Assembly: GCF_003611695.1 (NCBI RefSeq)
Contig: NZ_RAWE01000085.1
Location: forward strand, 1 to 36,085
DNA: 36,085 nucleotides
Direction: 5' to 3'
Origin: Corallococcus carmarthensis
GTDB taxonomy: Bacteria > Myxococcota > Myxococcia > Myxococcales > Myxococcaceae
Position 1 is the stretch's first letter. Each line of letters opens with the position of its first letter. The notes under the pieces are model-generated. The model saw only the letters and a program-made list of their open reading frames with translations. It searched no databases and was not told the DNA's origin. Shown here in pieces: positions 16,366 through 24,726 of the stretch. Position numbers and translations under genes: made by a program.

Positions 16366-17436
16366 CTACGGGTAGCAGGCCGCCTGGCGCAGGCCAGTGT
16401 CCTCGGGGTAGCCGAGGGCCACGTTGAAGTTCTGCACCGCCTGTCCGGCCATGCCCTTCACCAGGTTGTCCAGCGCCGCCATCACCGCCACCGAGCGGCC
16501 CTTCGTCGCCACGGAGATGTCGCAGAAGTTGCTGCCCGCGACGGCCGCCACGCGCGGCGTGCCCTCCACGATGCGCACGAACTTCGAGCCCTCGTAGTAG
16601 CGGCGGTACTTCTCCGTCAGCGACTGCGTCACCACCGCGCCGCCGTGCTCCGGCCACTCGAACTGCACCGTGGCGAAGATGCCGCGCACCATGGGCGCCG
16701 AGTGCGGCACGAAGGCCAGCCGGTGCCGCTGCGCTCCGTGCGCCACCAGCATCACCTCCACCTCCGCCTCGTGCTGGTGCTCCAGCGGCTTGTACGCGCG
16801 GAAGTCGTGCGCGCGCGTCGGGTGGTGCGTGCCCTCGCCCGGCAGCGAACCGGAGCCGGACGAGCCCGTCACGCCCGACACCGCCAGGAGCCCCAGTCCC
16901 GGCGTGGCCGCGATGGGCAAGAGCGCCAGCTGCACCGCCGTCGCGAAGCAGCCCGGGTTGGCGATGCGCTTCGCCGTCTTCACCTGCTCACGCTTCCACT
17001 CCGTGAGGCCGTAGGTGAACGTGCCCAGCAGGTCCGGGGACGGGTGCGGCCGGCCGTAGGCGCCCGCGTACCGGCCCGGGTGGTCCAGGCGGAAGTCGGA
17101 CGACAGGTCCACCAGCAGCATCCGGTCCGCGATCCCCGCGTCCGCCCACTGCTTCTCCAGCCCGGCGAACTGCGACGCCAGGTCCCCGTGCCCCAGCGCG
17201 CTGAACACCACCGGGCGCTGCGAGTCCGCGAGCCAGCGCCAGTCCGGCTCCGCCTCGAAGCGGCCGTCCACCAGCCCGCGCAGGTGCGGGTGCACCTTGT
17301 GGATGGGAGAACCCGCATGGTGCCGCGACACCACGCGGATGCCGGCGTTGCCGGGGTGGCCCGAGAGCAGCCGCAACAGCTCGCCTCCGCCGAAACCGGA
17401 GGCCCCCAGGATGTAGATGTGCGCAGGCGACGTCAT
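16366..17436 (-). CDS. argC: N-acetyl-gamma-glutamyl-phosphate reductase
   Basis: 356 aa. It reduces acyl-glutamyl phosphate to the semialdehyde with NADPH, the third step of the acylated arginine route. The nucleotide loop is GASGFGGGELLRLL (11-24); the active-site Cys163 is in IANPGCFATAVQL. SGVTGSSGSGSLPGEGTHH and a later HQHEAEVE match the extended ArgC form seen in Bacteroidetes-like operons. The ATG at 17436 overlaps the stop of the preceding P-loop gene by 4 bp (ATGA), so translation is coupled. It is the last gene of the arginine operon; a hairpin at 16323-16351 follows. Confidence 0.95.
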   Translation of the reverse strand: MTSPAHIYILGASGFGGGELLRLLSGHPGNAGIRVVSRHHAGSPIHKVHPHLRGLVDGRFEAEPDWRWLADSQRPVVFSALGHGDLASQFAGLEKQWADAGIADRMLLVDLSSDFRLDHPGRYAGAYGRPHPSPDLLGTFTYGLTEWKREQVKTAKRIANPGCFATAVQLALLPIAATPGLGLLAVSGVTGSSGSGSLPGEGTHHPTRAHDFRAYKPLEHQHEAEVEVMLVAHGAQRHRLAFVPHSAPMVRGIFATVQFEWPEHGGAVVTQSLTEKYRRYYEGSKFVRIVEGTPRVAAVAGSNFCDISVATKGRSVAVMAALDNLVKGMAGQAVQNFNVALGYPEDTGLRQAACYP

Positions 17437-18494
17437 GACTTCCTCCCCGCACCCAGCTTGGGCGCGAGCTTCTCCACGATGAGATTCCCCAGGGCGTTCG
17501 GATCCGCGCGCGCGTTGCGAGCGGGCAGCCCCACCACCTGCTCCACGAAGCGCACGCCCACCGCGTTGTCCGTGGCGGGCCCGGCCACCATGTCCATCTC
17601 GATGCCGTACACCTCGCGCAGGTGCCGCACGCCGCCGGCCGCGCCCACCGGGTCGTTCGCGCACAGGATGAACGCGCCACCCAGCGCCTTGAGCTCCGGA
17701 TCCGCCAGGATGGCCTGCACGCCGTACTCACCCATGATGCCGTCGCCCGTCTCCGCGACGATGACATCCACCTCCTGGGCCGCCATCTCCGAGAAGACGA
17801 TGCGCGCCACCTTGGACGCCGTGCGCGCCCCGGTGCACACGACGCCCGCGTCCGTGAAGTCCATCACCACGTCCGCGCCGCTGTCCTGCATGGACAGGGT
17901 GTCGCGCATCAGCGACACGCCGGTGAGCTTCGCGCCGCCCACGCGGTAGCCCGCCTGGGACAGCTTCCGCACCACCACGCTGGCCGCGTACGTCTTGCCC
18001 GCGTTCATGCAGGTGCCCACCACGTACACCACCGGGCACGTCACCGCCCTCGACGTGCCCTTGAGCGCGCCGGTGGAGATGTGCGCGTGCTGGCCCGCGC
18101 GCGACTGGAACTCCGGGAAGGTGAGGACCTGGCCCAGCACCTCCGCCTCGAACGGCGGCCCCACGCCCGGGTTGTGCGACGTGCACTTCCCGATGACGCC
18201 GCCCATGTTGAGGATGTTGAGCTTGTCGCCCACCGTGACGGACGAGGGCACCACGCCCTCGTAGCCGTGCAGGGCGTTGCGGTGGCCCAGCGCGCCCACG
18301 ACGATGTCGCCCGCGTGGAGCGTGACGAGCCGGCCGTTCACGTCCTCCAACTGGTTGTAGACGCTCTTCTCCCCGTGGATGCGCACCGCGATGACGGCGC
18401 CTTCCTCGCACTTGACCTCATCCGTGAGGTGCACCGTGCGCCCCACCTGGAGGTTGCGCGTGACACTGCCCACCTTGTCGACGTGGATCTTCAT
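17433..18494 (-). CDS. P-loop protein of unknown function inside the arginine operon
   Basis: 353 aa, soluble. The N-terminal 150 residues form a beta-rich domain (VHLTDEVKCEEGAVIAVRIH, VVGALGHRNALHGYEG). A Walker A motif GTCMNAGKT at 160-168 starts a second domain. It continues with GGAKLTGVSLMRDT, a switch-like VIVAETGDGIMGEYG at 245-259, and LCANDP-VGAAGGVR at 278-290. This pattern resembles the dethiobiotin-synthetase/CobQ/DUF1611 group of P-loop enzymes, which handle a small acid substrate with ATP, but I cannot name a family. It lies 4 bp after argG and overlaps argC by 4 bp, so it is made in fixed proportion to them. A ligase or kinase step on a glutamate- or arginine-related compound is an inference. 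Confidence 0.85.
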   Translation of the reverse strand: MKIHVDKVGSVTRNLQVGRTVHLTDEVKCEEGAVIAVRIHGEKSVYNQLEDVNGRLVTLHAGDIVVGALGHRNALHGYEGVVPSSVTVGDKLNILNMGGVIGKCTSHNPGVGPPFEAEVLGQVLTFPEFQSRAGQHAHISTGALKGTSRAVTCPVVYVVGTCMNAGKTYAASVVVRKLSQAGYRVGGAKLTGVSLMRDTLSMQDSGADVVMDFTDAGVVCTGARTASKVARIVFSEMAAQEVDVIVAETGDGIMGEYGVQAILADPELKALGGAFILCANDPVGAAGGVRHLREVYGIEMDMVAGPATDNAVGVRFVEQVVGLPARNARADPNALGNLIVEKLAPKLGAGRKS

Positions 18495-18498
18495 GTCG

Positions 18499-19686
18499 TC
18501 ACTTCGCTTTCTGCGAGAGCATCTGCGCGACGCCGTAGAGCTTGGCGAACCCCGCCGCTTCCGTCCCCGTCCACAACACGTTGGCCTCTCCGTACGTCGC
18601 CACCTTCGCGTCCATCAGCGAGTGCGGCGAACGCACGCCTTCCACGACGTGGGCGCGCGGGGTGAGCACCAGCTTCACCTCGCCCGTCACGCGGTCCTGC
18701 GAGGAGGCGAGGAACGCCTCCAGGTCCTTCACCAGCGGGTCGAAGAAGTGCCCTTCGTGGAGCAGCGACCCGTACAGGTTGCCCACCGTCTCCTTCCAGA
18801 AGAGCTGCTTGCCCGACAGCACCAGCTTCTCCAGCTCGCGGTGCGACGCGATGAGCAGGTGCGCCGCGGGCGCCTCGAAGCCCACGCGGCCCTTGATGCC
18901 CAGGATGGTGTCGCCCAGGTGCACGCCCCGGCCGATGCCGTACGGCCGGCCGATGGCGTTGAGCTTCTCCACCACCTCCACCGCGGACATCGCCTTGCCG
19001 TCGAGCGCCACCGGCACGCCCTTCTCGAAGGAGATGATCAGCGGCAGGGGCTTCAGGTCGGTGGGGATTTCGCCACCCGGGAAGGCCGCCTCCGGCAGGG
19101 TGCTCCACGAGTCCAGCGTCTCGCGGCCGCCCACGGACGTGCCCCACATGCCCTCGTTGACGGAGTACGTGCCCGTCTTCGCCGGCAGGTGGAAGCCGCG
19201 CTCCGCGAGGAAGGAGATCTCCTGCTGGCGGGAGAGCGCCAGGTCGCGGATGGGGGTGATGAGCTGCAGCTGCGGCGCGAGCGTGCGGAAGGCCACGTCG
19301 AAGCGGACCTGATCATTCCCCGCGCCGGTGCTGCCGTGGGCCACGGCCTGCACGCCCAGCTTCTCCGCCATGCGCACCGCCTCCACGGCCTGGCAGGCGC
19401 GCTCGGCGGAGACGCTCAGCGGGTAGAGCTGGCCGCGCAGCACGTTGCCGGCGACGAGGAAGCGCAGGTAGCCCTGGAAGAGGGTGTCGCGCGCGTCCAC
19501 CGTGTGGTGCGCCACCGAGCCCAGCTTCTGGGACAGGGCCTGGATGCGCTCCAGCTGCTCGGGCGGGAAGCCGCCCGTGTCCACGGTGACGGTGGTGACG
19601 TCCCAGCCCTGCTCGCGCAGGTACACCGTGCAGAACGCGGTATCGAGGCCACCAGAGAACGCCAGCACCACGGACTTCTTGCTCAT
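18499..19686 (-). CDS. argG: Argininosuccinate synthase
   Basis: 395 aa. It joins citrulline and aspartate using ATP. The pyrophosphatase loop SGGLDT is at 10-15, and the family motif AHGSTGAGNDQVRFD binds citrulline/aspartate. The variants VDTGGFPPEQ, LSVSAERACQAVE and GMWGTSVGGRETL resemble the Bacteroidetes-type ArgG rather than the proteobacterial one; this comes from recall of the family, not from an alignment. The ATG at 19686 is directly followed by the first strand, KKSVVLAFSGG. It lies between argH and the P-loop gene. Confidence 0.96.
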   Translation of the reverse strand: MSKKSVVLAFSGGLDTAFCTVYLREQGWDVTTVTVDTGGFPPEQLERIQALSQKLGSVAHHTVDARDTLFQGYLRFLVAGNVLRGQLYPLSVSAERACQAVEAVRMAEKLGVQAVAHGSTGAGNDQVRFDVAFRTLAPQLQLITPIRDLALSRQQEISFLAERGFHLPAKTGTYSVNEGMWGTSVGGRETLDSWSTLPEAAFPGGEIPTDLKPLPLIISFEKGVPVALDGKAMSAVEVVEKLNAIGRPYGIGRGVHLGDTILGIKGRVGFEAPAAHLLIASHRELEKLVLSGKQLFWKETVGNLYGSLLHEGHFFDPLVKDLEAFLASSQDRVTGEVKLVLTPRAHVVEGVRSPHSLMDAKVATYGEANVLWTGTEAAGFAKLYGVAQMLSQKAK

Positions 19687-19726
19687 CTTCGGACTCCTGT
19701 TGCTGCGAAAGGGGGTGAGGAAGTCT

Positions 19727-21076
19727 TCAGGGGGCCCAGACGCGGGAGGCGGCCTGGGTCGCTTGCGCGTGGGTGCGCGTGAGCCAGTCGCGCGCATCCG
19801 CCAGTTCCTCGCGCGCGGTGGCGAGGCCCAGGTTGCCGGCGCCACCCAGGTGGGTGGCCGTCAGCGCGCCGCGGTCCGGCTGGAAGCTGCCGTCGCTCAA
19901 CTGACGGCCCACCTCCCGGTACGCGTCTCGGAAGGGCTGCCCCTTGGCCACGAGCGCGTAGGCATGGTGCGCGGCGTAGAGCGTGTCGTCGCACGCCGCG
20001 CGCGCCTTCTCCGCGTTCACCTTCAGCGCGGGCACCAGCCGCGCCAGCACCTCCAGCAGCGCCTTCGCGCTGGTGAGGGCCTGGAGGGTGGGGCGCTTCA
20101 GCAGCTGGAAGTCACGGTGGTAGCTGGAGGGAAGCCCGCCGGCCACCGCCTCCACCTGGTGCGCAAGGCCGCGCAGCTCGCGGCAGCGGCCCCGGGCCAG
20201 CTCCACCACGTCCGGGTTCTTCTTCTGCGGCATGATGGACGAGCCGGTCGTGAAGGCATCCGGCAGGGCCAGGAAGCCGAACTCGTCCATGCTGTAGAGC
20301 TGCACGTCCCAAAGCCACTTCTCCAGAGTGCCCGCCACCGAGCACGCCCAGGTGAGCAGCGCCGCTTCATGCCGCCCCCGACTGTCCTGCGCGTCGATGG
20401 GGCTGCGTTGAACTCGACTGAAACCGAGCAACCGCGCGACATATTCACGGTCGATGGGAAGCGGCACGCCGAAACCCGCGGCGGCGCCCAGCGGGCAGCG
20501 GTCGAGCCGCCCCCACACGCCCTTCAGCGCCTCCAGCTCCTCCAGCAGTCCCTCGGCGAACGCCATGCCCCACAGGCCGAAGGTGGACGGCATCGCGCGG
20601 CGCAGGTGCGTGTAGCCGGGCAGGGGCAGGTCCGCATTCGCTTGCGCGAAGTCGAGGAACGTCCCCGCCAGCTCCGCCGTGCGCGCGCCCAGGGCGAGCA
20701 GCTCCTCGCGCATGAACAGGCGCAGGGCCAGCAGCACCTGGTCGTTGCGCGAGCGCGCCAGGTGGATGCGCTTGCCCGCCTCGCCGGTGCGCTCCACGAG
20801 CGCCGCCTCCAGCGCGGTGTGGCCGTCCTCCTGCTCCGGGCGGATGGTGAAGCGGCCCGCGCGGGCCTCGTCGTGCAGCGCGTGCAGCGCGGCCACGAGC
20901 GACGTGGCGGCCTCCGGGGTGAGCAGCCCCACGTGCGCGAGCATGCGCGCGTGCGCGGCGCTGCCCAGCGCGTCGTGCGGCACCAGCGACAGGTCCACCA
21001 CGGGGTCGTCGCCCACGGTGAAGGCGTGGATGGCCGCGTCCAGCGGCTGGCCCTTGCCCCACAATGTCTCAGCCAC
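19727..21076 (-). CDS. argH: Argininosuccinate lyase
   Basis: 449 aa. It splits argininosuccinate into arginine and fumarate. The fumarase/lyase signature is TGSSIMPQKKNPDVVEL; an earlier LARSRNDQV carries the conserved Arg-Asn-Asp. The GTG at 21076 is chosen because GGGAGG lies 7 nt upstream; the in-frame ATG at 21094 has no ribosome site. The start overlaps the end of argE by 8 bp. The gene is followed after 40 bp by argG, the only noticeable gap in the lower part of the operon. Confidence 0.96.
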   Translation of the reverse strand: MAETLWGKGQPLDAAIHAFTVGDDPVVDLSLVPHDALGSAAHARMLAHVGLLTPEAATSLVAALHALHDEARAGRFTIRPEQEDGHTALEAALVERTGEAGKRIHLARSRNDQVLLALRLFMREELLALGARTAELAGTFLDFAQANADLPLPGYTHLRRAMPSTFGLWGMAFAEGLLEELEALKGVWGRLDRCPLGAAAGFGVPLPIDREYVARLLGFSRVQRSPIDAQDSRGRHEAALLTWACSVAGTLEKWLWDVQLYSMDEFGFLALPDAFTTGSSIMPQKKNPDVVELARGRCRELRGLAHQVEAVAGGLPSSYHRDFQLLKRPTLQALTSAKALLEVLARLVPALKVNAEKARAACDDTLYAAHHAYALVAKGQPFRDAYREVGRQLSDGSFQPDRGALTATHLGGAGNLGLATAREELADARDWLTRTHAQATQAASRVWAP

Positions 21077-22139
21077 GCGACACCTCCCCGGCATAGCCGT
21101 GCAGCAGTCGTCGATAGAACGCGAGCCCCGCCTCCAGCTCCGCGCGCGTGAGGTACTCGTTCGCCTGGTGGCTCCGCAGCGTGTCGCCCGGGCCCACCTT
21201 CACCGCCGGGAGGTCGCCCAGGAACGCCCAGTCGGACGTGGTGCTGGAGCCCACCGTTCCCTGGCCCGACGCCGCCACCGCCGCGCGCACCAGCGGGTGC
21301 GCCGCGTCCGTGCCCTTGGGCAGGTAGCGCGCGGAGTGCACCACCACCTCGCTCTCCAGCGCCGCGCCCACGTCTTGCGCCACCTTCGCGTGGTCCATGC
21401 CCGGCGTGGTGCGCAGGTCCACGAAGAACTCGCACCGGTCCGGCACCTGGTTGCGCGCCAGGCCTCCGGACACCTGCGTCACCTGCGCCCGCGCCTCACC
21501 CAGCAGCGGGTGCGCGGGGAAGCGCAGCGCGGACACAGCCTGGATGTCCCGGGCCGCCTTGAGGATGGCGTTGGATTCCGAGCCCAGGCCGCCCGTGTGC
21601 GCGTGCGCGACGTGTCCGCTCTTGCCGTGCGCCACGCAGCGCAACAGCAGCATGCCCCGCTGCGCCGTGCAGGGCTTGAGCGACGTGGGCTCGCCCACGA
21701 TGGCGGCGTCCAGCGGCCCCAGCGTGGACAACAGCGGCCCCAGCCCCTTGCCGCCCGTCTCCTCCTCGGCGGTGAGCGCGAAGACGCACTCGACACCCTC
21801 GGGCGCGCCTTCGGTGAGGAGCGCCTTCGCGGTGAGGAGCATGGCGGTGACGCAGCCCTTGGCGTCGTTGGCGCCCAGGCCGTAGAGCGTGTCGTCCTTC
21901 CACACGGCCTCTTGTGGCTCCGTGTTCCACCCGGCGCACGGCTTCACCGTGTCCAGGTGCGAGTTGACGAGCAGGCGCTTCGGCCCGCTGCCCACGCTGA
22001 ACCACACGTTGTGGCCCTGGCGGTGCACGCGGGCACCCCAGGACTCCGCATGGCCCGAGACGAGGTCCGCGATGCGGGCCTCGTCGCCGGAGACGCTGGG
22101 TGTGGCGACCAGCGCGGTGAGCAGCTCGGCGGGGTTCAA
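21069..22139 (-). CDS. argE: M20-family N-acyl-citrulline/ornithine deacylase
   Basis: 356 aa. It removes the acyl group from N-acyl-citrulline (or N-acyl-ornithine); the nature of the operon's transcarbamylase favours citrulline as product. Zinc and catalytic residues are visible: His61 and Asp63 in LLVNSHLDTVKP, Asp92 in GLGANDAKG, Glu125-Glu126 in LTAEEETGG and Glu in VGEPTSL. The dimerisation lid domain is the middle part from about 165 to 270. It starts with TTG at 22139, whose last bases overlap the argB stop (TTGA), and ends inside argH. No ATG is available near this point, so the TTG start is firm. Confidence 0.92.
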   Translation of the reverse strand: MNPAELLTALVATPSVSGDEARIADLVSGHAESWGARVHRQGHNVWFSVGSGPKRLLVNSHLDTVKPCAGWNTEPQEAVWKDDTLYGLGANDAKGCVTAMLLTAKALLTEGAPEGVECVFALTAEEETGGKGLGPLLSTLGPLDAAIVGEPTSLKPCTAQRGMLLLRCVAHGKSGHVAHAHTGGLGSESNAILKAARDIQAVSALRFPAHPLLGEARAQVTQVSGGLARNQVPDRCEFFVDLRTTPGMDHAKVAQDVGAALESEVVVHSARYLPKGTDAAHPLVRAAVAASGQGTVGSSTTSDWAFLGDLPAVKVGPGDTLRSHQANEYLTRAELEAGLAFYRRLLHGYAGEVSRG

Positions 22140-23062
22140 CCCTTGGCCTCGCCGTGCTTCACCGGGTGCTCGCGCACGACCATGGTGCCGCTGCCCTCGT
22201 TGGTGAACACTTCCTCCAGGAGCGCGTCGGACTGCTTGCCGCTCACCAGGTGCACGCTGCCCACGCCGCCCACGAGCGCGTGGCGCATGGCGTGCGCCTT
22301 GGGACGCATGCCGCCCGTGAGCCGGCCTTCGGCCTCCAGGGAGGCCAGGTCCGACAGCGTGGCCAGCGAGATGAGCGAGGACGGGTCGGAGACGTCCTTG
22401 AGGAGCCCCGGCACCTCCACCATGAAGAAGAGCTTCTCCGCATGCAGCGCCGCCGCCAGGGCCGCCGCCACCGTGTCCGCGTTGGTGTTGTACACGGCGC
22501 CGTCCTGGCCGCCCGACAGCGGGGCGATGACGGGCACGTAGTCGGCGCTTCGCAGGTGCTCCACGACGCGCGTGTCCACCGACTCGATGTCGCCCACGAG
22601 GCCGTAGTCCACCATCCGGCCCTGCGTCTCGCCGGGCTCCGTCACCAGCACGGGCGGGCGCTTGCGCGCCTTGATGAGGCCCGCGTCCACGCCGGACAGG
22701 CCCACCGCGGGCACGCCCGCGGCCTGGAGGTCCGCGAGCAGGTCCGTGTGCAGCTTGCCCGCCAGCACCATCTTCGCCGCGTCCAGCACGGGCGCGGAGG
22801 TGACGCGGCGGCCGGCCACCTTCTCGATGGGCAGGTGCAGGGCGTCACAGAGCGCGTCCAGCTCCGGACCGCCGCCGTGCACGACGACGGGGCGGATGGA
22901 GAAGGCCCACAAGAGGGCGATCTGCTCGCACGCCGTCTTGCGGGTGCGCGGATCCGTCAGCACGGCGCCGCCCAGCTTCACCACGAAGGTCTTGCTGCGG
23001 AACTGCTTCACGTACTTCGCCGCGTTGCGAAGCGCGGCGTACGGGTCGGGAGACAAAGGCAC
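22136..23062 (-). CDS. argB: Acetylglutamate kinase
   Basis: 308 aa from GTG 23062, with AGAGG 7-11 nt upstream. It phosphorylates N-acylglutamate. Motifs: FVVKLGGAVL near the N-terminus, VVVHGGGPELD for the nucleotide/substrate loop, YNTNADTVAAALAAAL, and TGGMRPKAHA for the conserved C-terminal Lys loop. The Glu after HGGGP replaces the usual Gln of HGGGPQ, a small variation near the substrate site. The gene lies between argF' (59 bp upstream) and argE (overlapping). Whether it prefers acetyl or succinyl glutamate is unknown. Confidence 0.94.
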   Translation of the reverse strand: MPLSPDPYAALRNAAKYVKQFRSKTFVVKLGGAVLTDPRTRKTACEQIALLWAFSIRPVVVHGGGPELDALCDALHLPIEKVAGRRVTSAPVLDAAKMVLAGKLHTDLLADLQAAGVPAVGLSGVDAGLIKARKRPPVLVTEPGETQGRMVDYGLVGDIESVDTRVVEHLRSADYVPVIAPLSGGQDGAVYNTNADTVAAALAAALHAEKLFFMVEVPGLLKDVSDPSSLISLATLSDLASLEAEGRLTGGMRPKAHAMRHALVGGVGSVHLVSGKQSDALLEEVFTNEGSGTMVVREHPVKHGEAKG

Positions 23063-23121
23063 GGTGGACCTCTGAAAAGGCGAAAGGGGACGAAGAAGGG
23101 TGGGGCGGCTGGCTTCTAGAC

Positions 23122-24126
23122 TCAGCCGCCGCGCATCCAGGCCAGGAGGGCGCGCTGCACGTGGTAGCGGTTGCCCGCCTCGTCCACGACGCGGCTGCTC
23201 GCGTGGTCCAGCACCTCGTCGGCGACCTCCACGTTGCGGCGCACGGGCAGGCAGTGCAGGAACGCCGCATCCTTCGCGGCCTTCGCCATGTGCCGGCGCG
23301 TGGGCATCCAGCCCGAGTACGACGCGAGCAGCGCCGCGACGTCCGTGGGCGTGCTCGCCGTCTGCGCGGTGGGGCCCCAGGACTTCGCGTACACGGCGCG
23401 GCTGCCCACCAGCGCCTCGTCCTGGTCGTGCGTGTACGTGATGCTGCCGCCGGTGGCCTTGGCGTACGCCTCGGCCTCCGCGCGCACGGCCGGGTGCAGG
23501 TCGAAGCCCGGAGGATGCGCCACGCGCACCTCGCAGCCCGCGGCCGCCGCGGACAGCAGGAACGAGTTGGGCACGGCCTTGGGCAGCGGCTTGATGTGCG
23601 GCGCCCAGGTGAGCGTCACCGGCAGCTTCTTCGTGGTGCCGAACGTCTCGCGCAGCGTGAGCGCGTCCGCCAGGCCCTGGCAGGGGTGCTCGCGCGCGGA
23701 CTCCATGCTCACCACCGGCACGGTGGCCCACTTGCGGAAGGCGTTGATGACGGGGTCGGCCTCGTCCTCCTCGTCACCGCCACCCTGGGAAAAGGTGCGG
23801 ATGCCGAGCATGTCCACGAAGCGCGACAGGACGGGCGACGCCTCCTTGATGTGCTCCGCACGGTCCGCGTTCATCACCGCGCCCGGACGGTCCTCCAGCT
23901 TCCACACGCCAGAGCCCACGTCGAGCACGATGGCGTGCCCGCCCGCGCGCAGCATCACGGCCTCGAAGGACGTGCGCGTGCGCAGGGACGGGTTGAAGAA
24001 CACCATGCCCAGGATCTTCCCGGGGAACAGCGCCCCGGGGTCCTTCTGCTTCCACGCGGCCGCCTGCGAGAGGACCGCCTCGACGCCTTCCGGCCCCAGG
24101 TCCTGGATGCGGGTGACATGCTTCAT
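23122..24126 (-). CDS. argF': N-acyl-ornithine carbamoyltransferase (AOTCase/SOTCase type)
   Basis: 334 aa. It transfers a carbamoyl group to N-acetyl- or N-succinyl-ornithine. The carbamoyl-phosphate loop reads FFNPSLRTRTSFE (43-55), as in N-acyl-ornithine enzymes, rather than STRTR of classical OTC. TWAPHIKPLPKAVPNSF and HCLPVRRNVEVADEVLD also follow that group. The residue that decides acetyl (Glu92 in Xanthomonas) versus succinyl (Pro90 in Bacteroides) is Ala90 here, in NADRAEHIKE. Small residues at this point are reported to allow succinyl-ornithine, so a succinyl substrate is plausible. The ATG at 24126 is the first gene of the operon, about 45 bp after a palindromic operator-like site. 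Confidence 0.92.
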   Translation of the reverse strand: MKHVTRIQDLGPEGVEAVLSQAAAWKQKDPGALFPGKILGMVFFNPSLRTRTSFEAVMLRAGGHAIVLDVGSGVWKLEDRPGAVMNADRAEHIKEASPVLSRFVDMLGIRTFSQGGGDEEDEADPVINAFRKWATVPVVSMESAREHPCQGLADALTLRETFGTTKKLPVTLTWAPHIKPLPKAVPNSFLLSAAAAGCEVRVAHPPGFDLHPAVRAEAEAYAKATGGSITYTHDQDEALVGSRAVYAKSWGPTAQTASTPTDVAALLASYSGWMPTRRHMAKAAKDAAFLHCLPVRRNVEVADEVLDHASSRVVDEAGNRYHVQRALLAWMRGG

Positions 24127-24170
24127 GGGCTTCGTGCTCCCCCGGCCGCGCCGGATGGATGGGGACTGCT

Positions 24171-24198
24171 GAATATGCACTTGAATTCGTGCATATTC
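24171..24198. promoter_or_regulatory. Palindromic operator, probable ArgR site, in the argF'-argR divergent region
   Basis: A perfect inverted repeat, GAATATGCAC and GTGCATATTC, is separated by TTGAATTC. It lies in the 180-bp region between the divergent argF' operon and argR, and resembles the TGAAT/ATTCA half-sites of known ARG boxes. A second half-site-like TGCGTATTCA lies at about 24275-24284. A TATTAT -10-like box for argR is at 24215-24220, so a bound repressor here could control both directions. ArgR binding is an inference. Confidence 0.75.
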
Positions 24199-24306
24199 TT
24201 TGAGGAGGCGCGGATATTATGCAGAACGGCGCAGCGCGCAAGAACATTCACTGGGATTTTTCATGCGCCTTGCGTGCGTATTCAGCCGCATGCATGGTGA
24301 ACGTGA

Positions 24307-24726
24307 ATGAACCTGGACGACGCCATCCTTCAGCTCATCTCCCGGCAGGACGTTCCGGATCAGTTCGTCCTGCAGTCGCTGCTGGAGGAGGCGGGGCACA
24401 CGCCCAGCCAGTCCACGCTGTCGCGGCGGCTGAAGAAGCTGAGCGTGCAGAAGGTGAACGGGCGCTACCAGCGCACGGAGCCGGCGGTGGCGCCGGTGCC
24501 GCTCGCGCCCTCGGTGACCATCATCGAGGCGCCGCCCAACATGCTGGTGCTGAAGACGGCGCCCGGCTACGCGCAGATCTTCGGGCTGGCGCTGGACCGC
24601 GAGGAGGTGGAGGGCCTGGCGGGCACGGTGGCGGGCGACGACACCATCTTCATCGCGGTGAGGGACCCTTCGCTGTTGCAGGACGTGCGCGAGGCGGTGC
24701 AGCAGCTCATCCAGCGCGGCCCGTGA
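24307..24726 (+). CDS. argR: Arginine repressor
   Basis: 139 aa, slightly shorter than the usual 150. The N-terminal winged helix contains the recognition segment HTPSQSTLSRRLKKL. The C-terminal hexamerisation and arginine-binding domain ends with GLAGTVAGDDTIFIAV, including the GTxAGDDT motif. An in-frame TGA lies directly before the ATG, so the start is certain. It is divergent from the arginine operon with a palindrome between them, and should sense arginine and repress the operon and itself. Its last 20 bp overlap the convergent 2'-5' RNA ligase gene. Confidence 0.95.
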   Translation: MNLDDAILQLISRQDVPDQFVLQSLLEEAGHTPSQSTLSRRLKKLSVQKVNGRYQRTEPAVAPVPLAPSVTIIEAPPNMLVLKTAPGYAQIFGLALDREEVEGLAGTVAGDDTIFIAVRDPSLLQDVREAVQQLIQRGP

